A DNA stretch of 64,000 nt, taken from Scilla litardierei (Eukaryota > Streptophyta > Magnoliopsida > Asparagales > Asparagaceae). Below, piece by piece: positions 1 to 10,277 of the stretch; position 1 is the stretch's first letter, and each line of letters opens with the position of its first letter. A program made the translations under genes and the position numbers. The stretch covers positions 145,857,637 through 145,921,636 of the forward strand of contig CM061142.1 in assembly GCA_030789695.1 (NCBI GenBank), written 5' to 3'. The notes under the pieces are model-generated. The model was given only the letters and a program-made list of their open reading frames with translations, was not told where the DNA came from and did not search any database.

Positions 1-485
1 CTGAGTCTGCATGCATAAACCCACTCCCAGAGCAGGAACTAAACCCAGATGTTGCAGAAGAGGTCAAGCTTTCACAAGGAGAGGAAGTAGAAGGTACAAC
101 GCCTCCTGAGGTAGATCTTAAACAATTACCACCGAATCTAAGGTACGCTTTCTTGGGTAATAAATTGACCTATCCGGTTATTGTTAATGCCCAACTCAAC
201 CATGATCAACTAGAAAGACTCTTAGATGTCCTTAGGAGTCACAAGGATGTGCTTGGCTACACCATCTCTGATCTTAAGGAAATAAGTCCTAGGCTTTGCA
301 CGCATAGAATCCACTTGGAAAACACTGAAGCCACCTCCATAGAGCCTCAAAGGCGGTTGAACCCTAACATGACGGAGGTGGTTAAGAAAGAGATTCTTAA
401 ATTACTTGAAGCCGGCATTATCTATCCTATCTCTGACAGCTGGTGGGTTAGCCCCGTTCATGTCGTCCCTAAAAAGGGGGGATGA
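1..485 (+). pseudogene. Athila pol, protease-RT linker and start of RT
   Basis: An open frame from the left edge region runs to a TGA at 483-485. It contains the linker (PPNLRYAFLG, NKLTYPVIVN) and the first RT motif (LEAGIIYPISDSWWVSPVHV) typical of Athila polyproteins. It is cut by a one-base loss in the A/G run at about 470-482; the RT continues in another frame from 482. The protease and gag lie outside the window. Confidence 0.8.
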
Positions 486-1640
486 CCGTTATAAAAAACG
501 AAAAGGGAGAACCCATTTCTACGTGCACTGTCATGGGATGGCGGATGTATATTGATTATAGGAAGTTAAATAAATCCACCCAGAAAGACCATTACCCATT
601 GCCCTTCATTGATCAAATGCTTGAGCGCCTTGCTAAACATAAATATTTTTGTTACTTGGATGGGTATTCGGGATTCTTTCAAATCCCCTTGCATGAATAT
701 GACCAAGAAAAGACCACTTTTACATGTCCTTATGGTACATATGCCTACCGTAGAATGCCCTTTGGACTTTGCAATGCTCCCGCCACTTTTCAAAGGTGCA
801 TGTCATCCATCTTTTCTGATTATATTGAAAATATTATGGAAGTCTTCATGGATGATTTTTCTGTATATGGAAGTGAGTTTGATTCTTGTTTTGCTAATCT
901 TACTAAAGTCCTTAAACGATGCCAACAAAATAACCTCACTCTTAATTGGGAAAAATGTCATTTTATGGTCACCGAGGGGATAGTTCTTGGGCATCTTGTC
1001 TCTTCTAGAGGGATCGAGGTTGATAAGGCAAAAATTGAGGTAATCGAAAAACTCCCTCCTCCTATTAATGTTAAGGGCATTAGAGGCTTTCTTGGTTATG
1101 CGGGGTTTTACCGCCGCTTTATCAGGGATTTTTCCTTAATTGCCCGACCTCTTACTGCCTTACTTGCTAAAGATGCTCCATTTGTCTTTTCAGGAGAGTG
1201 CTTGCAAGCATTTAATACGTTGAAGGAAGCGCTCATTTTCGTCCCCATTATACAACCGCCTGACTGGAGCCTTCCCTTCGAGCTCATGTGCGATGCAAGT
1301 GACCAAGCAATTGGAGCAGTGCTAGGCCAAAGGAAGGATAAAAAGCTTCATGCAATATTCTATGCAAGTAAAACATTGGACGAGGCACAGAAAAACTACA
1401 CCACAACTGAAAAGAGCTCTTGGCGGTTATCTATTCCATCGAGAAGTTTCGGTCCTACCTCCTTGGATCCAAAGTTATTGTCCACACCGATCATGCGGCA
1501 TTGAAGTATCTTCTAAGCAAAAAAGAGGCAAAGCCAAGATTGATAAGATAGATACTTTTGTTGCAAGAATTTGACTTGGAGATTAGAGACAAGAAGGGAA
1601 CGGACAATATTGTGGCAGACCACTTGTCTAGGCTTCTTCG
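482..1640 (+). pseudogene. Athila pol, reverse transcriptase and RNase H
   Basis: The frame 482-1504 holds the RT palm: YIDYRKLNKSTQKDHYPLPF, then GYSGFFQIPL, RRMPFGLCNAP, and the active-site block FMDDFSVYG (YxDD-type). RNase H begins with LMCDASDQAIGAVLGQ (first catalytic Asp in CDAS) and continues to the YTTTEK motif. A one-base loss at about 1420 shifts the rest out of frame, and a TAG at 1549-1551 replaces the expected Trp of the RNase H end. The fragment ends with GTDNIVADHLSRL (final Asp) near 1600-1640. In an intact copy this polymerase would copy element RNA in cytoplasmic particles; here it is inactive. Confidence 0.85.
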
Positions 1641-3423
1641 TGACAAGGAGGATGAAAGCTTGCGAATCGATGACACCTTTGTTGACGAGCGGCTATTCTC
1701 CATAAGACCCGGAGAGGTGCATTGGTATGCGGATTTTGTTAATTATTTGGCCTGTGGAATAAAACCATGCGGGATGCCCATGTAACAAAAGAGGAGATTT
1801 ATGCACGAAGTTCGAAACTATTTCTGGGAAGATCCATATCTCTTCAAGATATGCAAGGACGGTGTTATACGGAGGTGTGTTTCCAAAGAAGAGGCCACGT
1901 CAATCATTTTGTATTGCCATAGTATGCCATGCGGAGGACATCATGTCGCCTCTAAAACCACCGCTAAGATATTACAGTGAGGGTTCTTTTGGCCAACCAT
2001 GTTCAAGGACACTCATGACCTCGTCAAGAGTTGCAATAGGTGCCAACGGACCGGGAATATATCCAAATGAAATGAGATGCCAATGATGCCCATTCTAGAA
2101 ATTGAGCTATTTGACTGTTGGGGAGTAGACTTCATGGGACCTTTTTCGTCGAGCAAAGGTAACAAGTATATCTTACTAGCCGTGGACTACGTCTCTAAAT
2201 GGGTGGAAGCCATTGCAACCCCTACCAATAATGCGAGGGTGGTTTCCAAATTTTTCAAGCAAAACATCTTCCCACGCTTTGGAGTGCCTCGTACTTTGAT
2301 AAGCGACGGGGGGAGCCATTTCATAGAAAAACAAATTTGAAGCCATGTTGAAAAAGTATGGGGTGAATCATAGAATTGACATGGCATACCACCCTCAGAC
2401 GAGTGGCCAAGTGGAGGTGTCGAACCGTGAAATCAAGCAAATTCTAGAAAAAACAGTCGATAGATCTAGAAAAGATTGGTCCATGAAATTGAATGATGCA
2501 CTATGGGCATATCGTACGGCCTTTCGCACTCCCATTGTCACCACACCATACCGACTTGTTTATGGGAAAGCTTGTCACTTGCCGGTAGAGTTGGAACACC
2601 GCGTACATTGGGCTATTAAGACCGTCAATTATGACTACAAGAGTGTGGCGGTGAGGCGACTCTTAGACATTAATGAGCTTGATGAGATTAGACGTGATGC
2701 TTACGAGAGCTCAAGAATTTACAAGGAAAGGACTAGAATCCTCCACAATGCACGCATCACCGTCACGGACTTCAAGGTCGGAGACAAGGTTCTCCTATTA
2801 AATTCCCGGCTCCGACTCTTTCCCCAAAAGTTAAGATCGCGATGGTCCAGACCGTTCACCATTAAGCACATACAACCGGGGGAGCTTTTGAATTGGAAGG
2901 AAAGGACGGAGCCACATTCAAGGTAAATGGATAACGGCTCAAGCATTATTCCGAAGGAGCCCCCACTGGTGAAGTGAATCGCGTATATCTACTCAAGGGA
3001 CGCCCCCACGATCTTTCGGACCACCTTAACGAGGTGATGGACGAAGCCATTTCACATTCTATCGACGCTCTCCATGATGATGGCCTTGAAGAAGGCCAAA
3101 CTTCTAGCATTGAAGAAAAGTTGGAGGACCCTCCAAATAGCTCTATGGCCGATGATAAAGACGACGCTGATGTCGCAAGGATAAGGGAGCTTTGCAAGCT
3201 CTCCACGGCCAACAATTCAAAGAAAGCTCCGTCGGATAAAAGGTCGGCGTCACCGGTGAAGAAGAAGATTGGTACTAGCTCAAGCTTGGGGGACCTATCC
3301 CCCAACACTATCCATGATGAGGGGACACTGAGGAAGGCCGACGAGCATCAACAACCAAATCCAAGTGGCCTTCCCGGTAAATTTGACGGGCGTATCTCAC
3401 ATGCGCCCAATATCACGCGCTAA
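1640..3423 (+). pseudogene. Athila pol, integrase and C-terminal tail
   Basis: The zinc-binding HHCC region is recognisable across broken frames at about 1800-2060 (CGGHH and CNRCQ). The catalytic core follows: VDFMGPF with the first Asp, LISDGGSHF with the second, then [20 protein letters not shown] with the Glu, split by a one-base change near 2340. The C-terminal domain shows [14 protein letters not shown] and KLRSRW. A further shift near 2926 leads into 2974-3423, an acidic, Ser/Lys-rich tail beginning NRVYLLKGRPHDLS that I read as the end of pol. Several stops make it non-functional. Confidence 0.8.
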
Positions 3424-3752
3424 ACAAAAATCATAAGGGGTCGAGCTCATGAACTTAAACGAGCGCTTGTCGGGAGGCAACCCGATGGTTTTATATCATT
3501 CTTAGTTGATTTTCATTTTCATTTTAGATTTTTCTTAGTGTTTAGAGTCTAGTGTCTATAAAAATCGTGACAACGAGCTTTGTTTTTAATGACATGAGAT
3601 GGGGAAAGAGAGATCATTCATATGGAGGATGACTAAGACAAGGGAGAGCGCTTCAGGAATGCGCTCAGGCCTCAGGAGAAGGTAGGGATTGACTTAAGGA
3701 AGAAAAACAGAGAATAGAGCGAAAACAGAGAGCCGTTGCAGTATAATTTGAC
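3424..3752. other. Athila pol-env spacer
   Basis: No coding potential. It starts with a conserved Athila-type phrase (GAGCGCTTGTCGGGAGGCAA at about 3461-3480) followed by T-rich sequence, and leads into the palindrome array. Confidence 0.6.
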
Positions 3753-4080
3753 AATCGGCTGAGTAACATATGTCACTCGGCCGAGCAAAGACCCCATTGG
3801 CTGAGTGGAGTACAGATCAGGGAAGATCGTTCTGACCAACTCTGTGTTATTTTTGCGATTTACAGTATAATTTGCCACTCGGGCGAGTGACTTGTCACTC
3901 GGTCGAGTGAATCAGATACCATGCATGCTCTAAAATTAACCGAGTGGCTATGCCACTCGGCCGAATGGTACTTATCCATTCGGCCGAGTGGGAATTTGTA
4001 CATTCAGCCGAGTCGTAAGTTGCGAAGTTAATTTCAAAGTTTTTTTCACTCAGCCGAGTGAACCTGTCACTCGGCCGAGT
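3753..4080. repeat. Internal palindrome array, CTCGGCCGAG type
   Basis: Irregularly spaced copies of the palindrome ACTCGGCCGAGT and close variants (ACTCGGTCGAGT, ACTCAGCCGAGT). The same word is arrayed in this element's LTR at 8806-9168. The array ends 10 bp before a TATA-like box at 4091, which mirrors the arrangement in the LTR. Confidence 0.85.
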
Positions 4081-4090
4081 CGTAACTATC

Positions 4091-4099
4091 CTATATAAG
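4091..4099 (+). promoter_or_regulatory. TATA-like box of a putative internal promoter
   Basis: CTATATAAG lies directly after the palindrome array and about 530 bp upstream of the env-like start codon. The order array, TATA box, GC-rich leader repeats that of the LTR. A promoter for a separate env transcript is an inference. Confidence 0.5.
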
Positions 4100-4625
4100 T
4101 GCCGAGCAGGCTGCGCGAATTTCGAAACCCCATTTTCCCCAAATCACCCGAGCCCGCTGCTGCCGCTTCACCCCCCTTCACCCGAATCACTGACTCCCTC
4201 GCACGATCCCTCGCCGCCGCCGACGGACGTTCACCGCCGACCGACGCCGACGCCGGACCGTCGCCGTCGCCGCCCCAGCCGTCGTCCCCGCCGCCGTTCA
4301 CCTCAAATTCTCCCCGAATTTCGAATTTCTCCCCCATTCTCCCATTCCGTACGTCCATTGCACCCCAAACTCAAATTAACTCATATATATATCTGTTATC
4401 CCCTACCTCCCCCACGTATATTGTTTATCATTAGCTAATTTTATTGTTTGCTTTTCAGGATAGCTTCGGGGAGCTTTGGGGAGCTTTTTGGATGCACTCG
4501 GAGCTTTACGGAGGAGGTGTTCTTCGCACACTTCATATTTTGCACTCACGGCATGCTCAGGTATACTCGTTTCATTACATAGCACGTTGCATTTTTATTT
4601 TGGGTGGGTACGTCTCGCGGCACTC
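4100..4625 (+). other. GC-rich leader of env-like ORF with possible introns
   Basis: Pro/Arg-coding low-complexity C-rich sequence without a convincing protein. It contains plausible plant splice acceptors, for example the T-rich tract ending TTTGCTTTTCAG at 4448-4459, and a donor-like GTATACTCG after 4560. I suspect one or two leader introns before the ATG at 4626. This is inference only. Confidence 0.4.
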
Positions 4626-6478
4626 ATGCCGCCTCGCCTTAGGCCACGCACCCAGGAGCCCGCTTCCAAGCGGAAGAAGTCAGGTGATCCTGGCTCCTCT
4701 TCCGCTAGAGCGGACTCCCCACCACCTAGCCCACCACCTAGCCCACCACCACCTACACAGCAGCCTCCTGTCGATCCTATTCCACCACCTGCACAGCCTG
4801 CCCCTGCGTTCGATGCGATGTGGATTACGTTCCGAGATGACGCCCAGCGCGCCAGATTCGAGCGTATCTCCCATCGCTCGATCGTGCCCACTAGGTTTGT
4901 GCACCTCGCTGACTTAGAGCGCCTAGGGGTCCTAGAGGGGCTACTCCAGTTGTACGACAATGTAGGGTGGCGTGATTTCTTGTCGGTGTCGGCGGACACT
5001 TATATCCGCCCGACACTAGAGGTCCTTAGCTCTATCGAGCGAACCACTGGAGGATGCTTATTTCGCCTGATGGATCAGGAGTGCCAGGTCACTCTTGACA
5101 TGCTCCGAGCATTCTTCCAGTGGCCCGATGTCCCTGACCCAGACCGCGCTTACGCTCCCACGCACATCCCGCCCCCATCGTTCGACACCCATGCTTTCTG
5201 GACACGGATTACAGGATCACCCCTTGCCTTTGACCCTAGTAGGGCCAAGGCCTCTGCCGTCCTCCACCCGTGCCTCCGCATTGCACAGCGCCTTATGGCA
5301 ACCACTTTTCTTGTGTGGTACGAGCCCGGGACGTTGTCGACGGCAGAGCTCTACATGCTCTATAAGATGACACGTTCCAGGGTTTTTGATGGAGCTGACG
5401 TTCTGGTCCTCGCTGTAGAGATTAATATCGCCAGTTGGTACATCGACTGCATCATTATTTCTGTCGGCGCTCGTACGCCTATTTACTGCGGCGGTCTGAT
5501 TACCCTCTTGGACCTATTATGCCGAGTTGACCTCCCAGCTGACTTGCGGAGACCACCGGGTCCCACCTCACTTTCCATAGATGTTATGGCCCGGATGAGG
5601 ATGCTTCGTCCTCATGGTCAGCGTCACTGTGTTTGGCCATACGGTTCCCACAGCGCAGTTTACATGATTCTTCCCAGCCTTGCTCGTAGGCATATTGGAC
5701 CCGCGGGCAGGGACTGGGTTCCACCGATGGATATCCTCATCCCCGCCGCATACGTGCGAGAGCCTGAGGGTGCTCAGCAGGAGCCCCTCCTTCCACCACT
5801 TGACCCTGTGATCCCTCAGCCCACGCTTGTTTTGTCTGCACCTCCCGACGACTCTGTCCACACTTCTGCTAGTGTCGGGAGCACTTCAGTTGAGTCCACC
5901 CACACCACCACCACCACTGTGCCCATTTCGATAGATCCCATTTTTGCTGCCAGCCCGAGCATCCCCCCACGATAGTTGAGTGCGGCGAGCCTTCTTTTGC
6001 TTCCGCGGTAGAGAACCTGTCTTCACTGTTGTTCTCGACTCCTGGGGAGTCATTTTCTGCACCCTTCACGACCTCCCCAGTCGTCGACCTCACCGTCTCC
6101 ACCGCCGCTGTATTTTCCGAGAGTGTAGTGATGTCCGTCCCCACGTCTATGTCACTGACCTCTCTGCCCGCCTCGTCGTTAGCCACCACTACCGTTTCTG
6201 CTGCCGCTACTTCCTCTTCGACCATTCCCGCGTCTCAGCCTCATACAGAGGCTGGGCGACACTTAGCGAGCACAGCACCACCTTCCCACCCCACCGTATC
6301 ACCCATCCTTTACAGTAGCCGAGCGAGACAGCCCCACTCTTCGCCTGTTCGTCCTGCTCGACCCGCTGCTCCACCTCCCCCCGACACCTTAGTTCAGCAC
6401 CTACATATTCTTGTGGGGACGGTGAGTGGACTTAGAGCAGATCTTTGGGCTCTCTCTGCTACTGTTAGTACTGTATAG
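4626..6478 (+). pseudogene. Athila env-like ORF (ATHILA ORF-1 family), broken
   Basis: I chose the ATG at 4626 (MPPRLRPRTQEPASKRKKSG), a basic N-terminus usual for this family; an in-frame ATG further upstream would only read through the leader. The open frame runs to 5975 (449 residues): a basic and Pro-rich N-terminus, then a conserved globular region (FERISHRSIVPTRFV, LDMLRAFFQWP, SRVFDGADVLVLAVEINIAS) matching the protein found after pol in Athila elements. The remainder, Ser/Thr/Pro-rich and ending in a short helical segment (LVGTVSGLRADLWALSATVS), continues in another frame at 6029-6478 after a shift, and a TAG follows at 6476-6478. Envelope function for this family is only presumed; I see no convincing signal peptide. 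Confidence 0.75.
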
Positions 6479-8485
6479 ACTCGCGTTGCATTGCTCCCTG
6501 GTATTCATGCTTGCCTGAACCAGATTCTTCAGCGTCTGCCTCAGCCACCCACACCCACCCAGCAGCCTCCACGACCACCACCTTCGCCACAGGACGGTGC
6601 TAGTGCACCCCATCCCCTTAGGCATACACTGGATGCCTTCCATATTTTTGTTGTCGATACGCTGGATACCTTTTTTGAGCCTGCTGATTTTGCACCCCTC
6701 CTCCACGCACTATTTTGTTCACATTCTGGTTCTACCTGTCTATATCTTTTTGGGAGAGAGGGAGTACTTTTTGGGGACACTCATATCTGCATTATTTTGA
6801 TCTCTGCATGCATCACCTGCATTCTCATATCATTTTCTTTCATTTTTTCCATCATACATGCATCCTCACCCTCCCCAACCACTTTTTGCCTCTCGGTGTG
6901 CCACACTTCGCACATTGAGGACAATGCGCACTTTAGCTTGGGGGAGTGAGTTCTCGCACTTTTTATTTTTGTCACCTTTTATTTTTATTTTTCCCACCTT
7001 TTCTTTTGTTTTACACTTTTTTCACCCATTTTTTCCTTTCTACCATGCATCACGTTTTCCTTACTTTTTATGTGTTCTGCATATGTACAATAGTTTTTAA
7101 TTTCTTTTATCATTATTCCTTTCATCTTTTTGCTAGAGATAAATTTTCTGTGATGATGATGACGTGGTGCTAGCTTATCTCTATATGCATATTACTTTGT
7201 CATGCCATAGTTTTTATTTCAGATATCATATGCTATGTCTGGCTATGCATTTGAGATAGTAACCCGCACTTTCATGTATGAATATGGATGAAATTCTTTT
7301 ATTAGCTGAATCTGATGATTTATATGTATACTCTTCGTAGAAAACACACCAAGCTTCACGCATTGGTTGCTTATATCTGGAGTACTGCTTTTCTTTCTTA
7401 TATCACTTCTTATTGCATGAAAATTGTACGCTTCACTTTCTTTTTGAATGAATGCATGTTAGGTTGATATAACTGGATTAGTTTACTTTCTGAGATTAAA
7501 CTGAGTAGATTACATTACTCTGCTGAAAGTTGTCGTGCACGTCCTATAGAGTGAACCGAGCGTTACATTTATTTCTTTCTCCACATATCTTGAGCATTAT
7601 CTCTATACTTATATTCATTGGTGAATCTCCCTTTAGCGATTCTATTATTGGCATTTCCCCTGCTATTAAATTCCATGCTCTAATACCCCCAAAATCAAAA
7701 AGAAGAAAAAATATATGAATATCTTTCTATTCTTTGATTTGGGATCTCAGATGTATATATGATATATATAAATAAATAAATAAAAGAAAAAGAAAAACAA
7801 AAGAGAAAAGAAGCTTATGTATGATCCCATCTCATACCCTTTCTCTCTTTCTTCCCTCTTTTGTTTTTTTAATTTTATTGGAGCTTCAAAAATGGGGAAT
7901 GTACTTATTGATTTATCTTATGTAACCACGCTTATAGATAAGCTTAGGGGAGAGGATCCAATGATGTGTGAGAGAGTGACTACTTGACTGTGCATGACAA
8001 CCTAAGCTAGGTAATTTTCTATACTCGGTGAGATTACTAAAAGCTTTACGAAATCCAGGAATTGATACTTAGCATGCATTTCATGAGAACCATACCTTTC
8101 TATTCTTATTGATCCCTATTGTGTGATATCTCTTATACACCAAATAGAAAGCATTCAATTGAAAAGTGTGTGGTCTATGATTATGTATACCGCTTTAGAG
8201 GCTTCAGACAATGTTAATTCTAGAACGATTCCATATTTCATATTATTCTGCTATTCTCGGGTTTTCTATTTTGAATGCATCCTTATATCATGATATCGAG
8301 ATAAAAATCTTTGGCATGTGTTTTATATTCGATGTATGCTATATGAGTACGCAAAGCCCACGTCCTGATCTAGCACCTCTCTCTTTGCTTTCTTTCTTTA
8401 TTTTCTATTTCTACCTTTTTTCCTTTTTATTATTTTTCCGTCAGGTTCGCCTTTTACTTATCTTCCTCGTGGACGAGTAAGAGGT
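6479..8485 (+). other. Athila 3' untranslated region
   Basis: The first few hundred bases may be decayed env C-terminus (Pro-rich frame to about 6700). The rest is T-rich non-coding sequence. At 6914-6946 there is the Athila-type phrase with AGCTTGGGGGAG, an internal purine tract resembling the true PPT at 8486. Short AAATAAATAAATAAAAG runs occur near 7770-7800. Confidence 0.7.
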
Positions 8486-8500
8486 AAGCTTGGGGGATTT
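8486..8500 (+). other. Polypurine tract
   Basis: AAGCTTGGGGGATTT directly precedes the LTR start TGATCCCTCC, as expected for the plus-strand primer of an LTR retrotransposon. Confidence 0.8.
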
Positions 8501-8805
8501 TGATCCCTCCATATTTTATACCTTTTTTCTGCATGTTTGCATGTCGTTTTGATCGCCCATATCGCGTTTTTCACAATTATTGGACAATATTGCGATGCTT
8601 TTCACTATTTCTTGTTTTTGTCGTATTTCAGGAAATATGGAGAGATTTGGAGCGAATTTGAGATCAATGGATTTGTACGCACTTAGGAGTATCGACCATG
8701 ACTTATTCGAGGGTTTATCAGCGATGGAGGATGAGCGGAAGAAGAAAGAAATCGATAGGAGCGACGAGGAGGCAAAAAGAAGAAGAAACATGCATTTCAG
8801 CACAT

Positions 8806-9168
8806 CACTCGGCCGAGTATAACAGTAACTCGGCTGAACAAGAAGTCTCACTCGGCCGACCAGAACGGATACGCACACGGAGTTTTCAGCGTATACTCGG
8901 CCGAACGAAGAAAGCCCACTCGGCCGAGTGAGAAAGCTCACTCGCCTGAGTGGTACATGGAATTTGTCCAGAGAAAAGGCCGAAGTTACTGAAATTTCAG
9001 AGATCCTGATGAAGCCCCACTCGACCGAACGACATAGCTACTCGGCCGAATGAAGAAGTCTACTCGACCGAGCCACCCCCCGAAGACAGACCCTGAAACA
9101 TCCGAAGTTACTGTTTTTTACAGGGTTGGTCACTCGGCCGAGTGGCAAGGGTCACTCGACCGAGTGAC
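8806..9168. repeat. LTR palindrome array, CTCGGCCGAG type
   Basis: About ten copies of CTCGGCCGAG or one-base variants, some as perfect 12-bp palindromes ACTCGGCCGAGT, separated by 10-30 bp including GTTACTG. The array ends about 80 bp upstream of the TATA-like box at 9251. Confidence 0.85.
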
Positions 9169-9250
9169 CCTCTCCACCTGCAGTTAGGGCTGCGATTTCT
9201 GGGCTGCGCAGGGGCAGTTTGGTCACGAATTTTTGGACGATTTTAGGGGG

Positions 9251-9260
9251 TATTTAAACC
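9251..9260 (+). promoter_or_regulatory. TATA-like box of Athila LTR
   Basis: TATTTAAACC in the middle of the LTR, just downstream of the palindrome array; the likely U3/R boundary follows within about 30-40 bp. Confidence 0.55.
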
Positions 9261-10277
9261 CTGTTTTTACCCTAGTTTAGAGAGCTTTTTAGACAATTAA
9301 TTTTTAGACTTTCTTTTTAGGATTTTGACGGCTACTCTTTGTGAATTCTCAGCTGGAGATCGTCGGCAATTACATTGGTTTGTCTATTTCTATTAAAAAC
9401 TCAATTTTTATGCATTATTTCCTTTTTGCAATGAATTGTGCCGTGATTATTATTGATTTTTCTGAGATTTGCATGATGCTTTGTGAGTAGTGCCGTCGTC
9501 CTAGTGCATAGGGATGAACCATATGGACCCTATTTCTAAATTGTGATGAATTTGTAGATTTGTTGCTAGAATTGATTAAGGTTAGGCTTTGATCGATAGA
9601 TTACTGGTAGCTAGGAATTCATATCGATTGTGATTTGCAAGAGATTGGATCCTAATTGATAGGAAGGCCTAGATATTCGATTTAGATTGACAATTGGATT
9701 TCTCTAGATTTGGTTTGCAAGAGATTGGACCAAAGCTAGGATTTTTAATTATGATTCTATACTAATATTCGTTTGCAAGAGATTGGATGGATAAGAACTA
9801 TTACAACCTAGGTCGTAGCTCGAGTTTGCACGAGAGTGGGCTCGAGATACGATTGAACAATGATGTTGTTATTCACGCTAGCGGCTTAGGCTAGGGTTTG
9901 CACGAGAGTGGGCCCTATCCTAGGTTTGCTATAGACCGGCAATAGCGCGAGAGCATGAGCTTGGTTCTACATTAAGTTGCGACTAGTTCACCTATATTCA
10001 AGCTTAGCAACAATGAAGCTTATGAATTACAAGGATGAGAGACGGTCCGTAGTGGGGATTTCCTATCCCTAGACGCTTTATTATATTGATATTTCTATTG
10101 ATATTTGAACGATTGTGACTATTACACAAAACTATTCTTGATTCTCTTGATAGCTAGGTGATTTGTCATTTGTCCTCCCTGAGTTCGATACCCGCTCGTC
10201 GCTACACCGTGCACTTGCGGTAAGACTACAAGTCATTTTTCGGGTGTACACTCAGACACGATCAACCCCCAGCCCTT

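Larger units (their letters stand above)
1..10264 (+). mobile_element. Athila-lineage Ty3/gypsy retrotransposon, 3' part
   Basis: The element enters from the left edge already inside pol and ends at 10264 with a TG...CA LTR. The assignment to Athila rests on the RT signature FMDDFSVYG, the integrase block around [10 protein letters not shown], an additional env-like ORF after pol, the 3' UTR phrase ending GCTTGGGGGAG near 6935-6946, and a long LTR. Its right end abuts a Tat antisense ORF region, so it probably inserted into that Tat element; the target duplication cannot be checked because the left end is outside the window. Pol and env carry several frameshifts and stops, so this is an old, non-coding copy. 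Confidence 0.9.
8501..10264 (+). repeat. Athila 3' LTR
   Basis: This 1764-bp LTR begins TGATC and ends GATCA, a perfect 5-bp terminal inverted repeat. It contains the palindrome array (8806-9168), a TATA-like box TATTTAAACC at 9251-9260, and, in the downstream part, a spaced series of TTTGCAAGAGATTGGA and TTTGCACGAGAGTGGG motifs (about 9700-9920). The right boundary is where similarity to Tat sequence begins. Confidence 0.85.

Noticed and set aside
7530..8480. Small hydrophobic ORFs in the Athila 3' UTR
   Set aside because: They come from T-rich composition; this stretch is non-coding in Athila elements.
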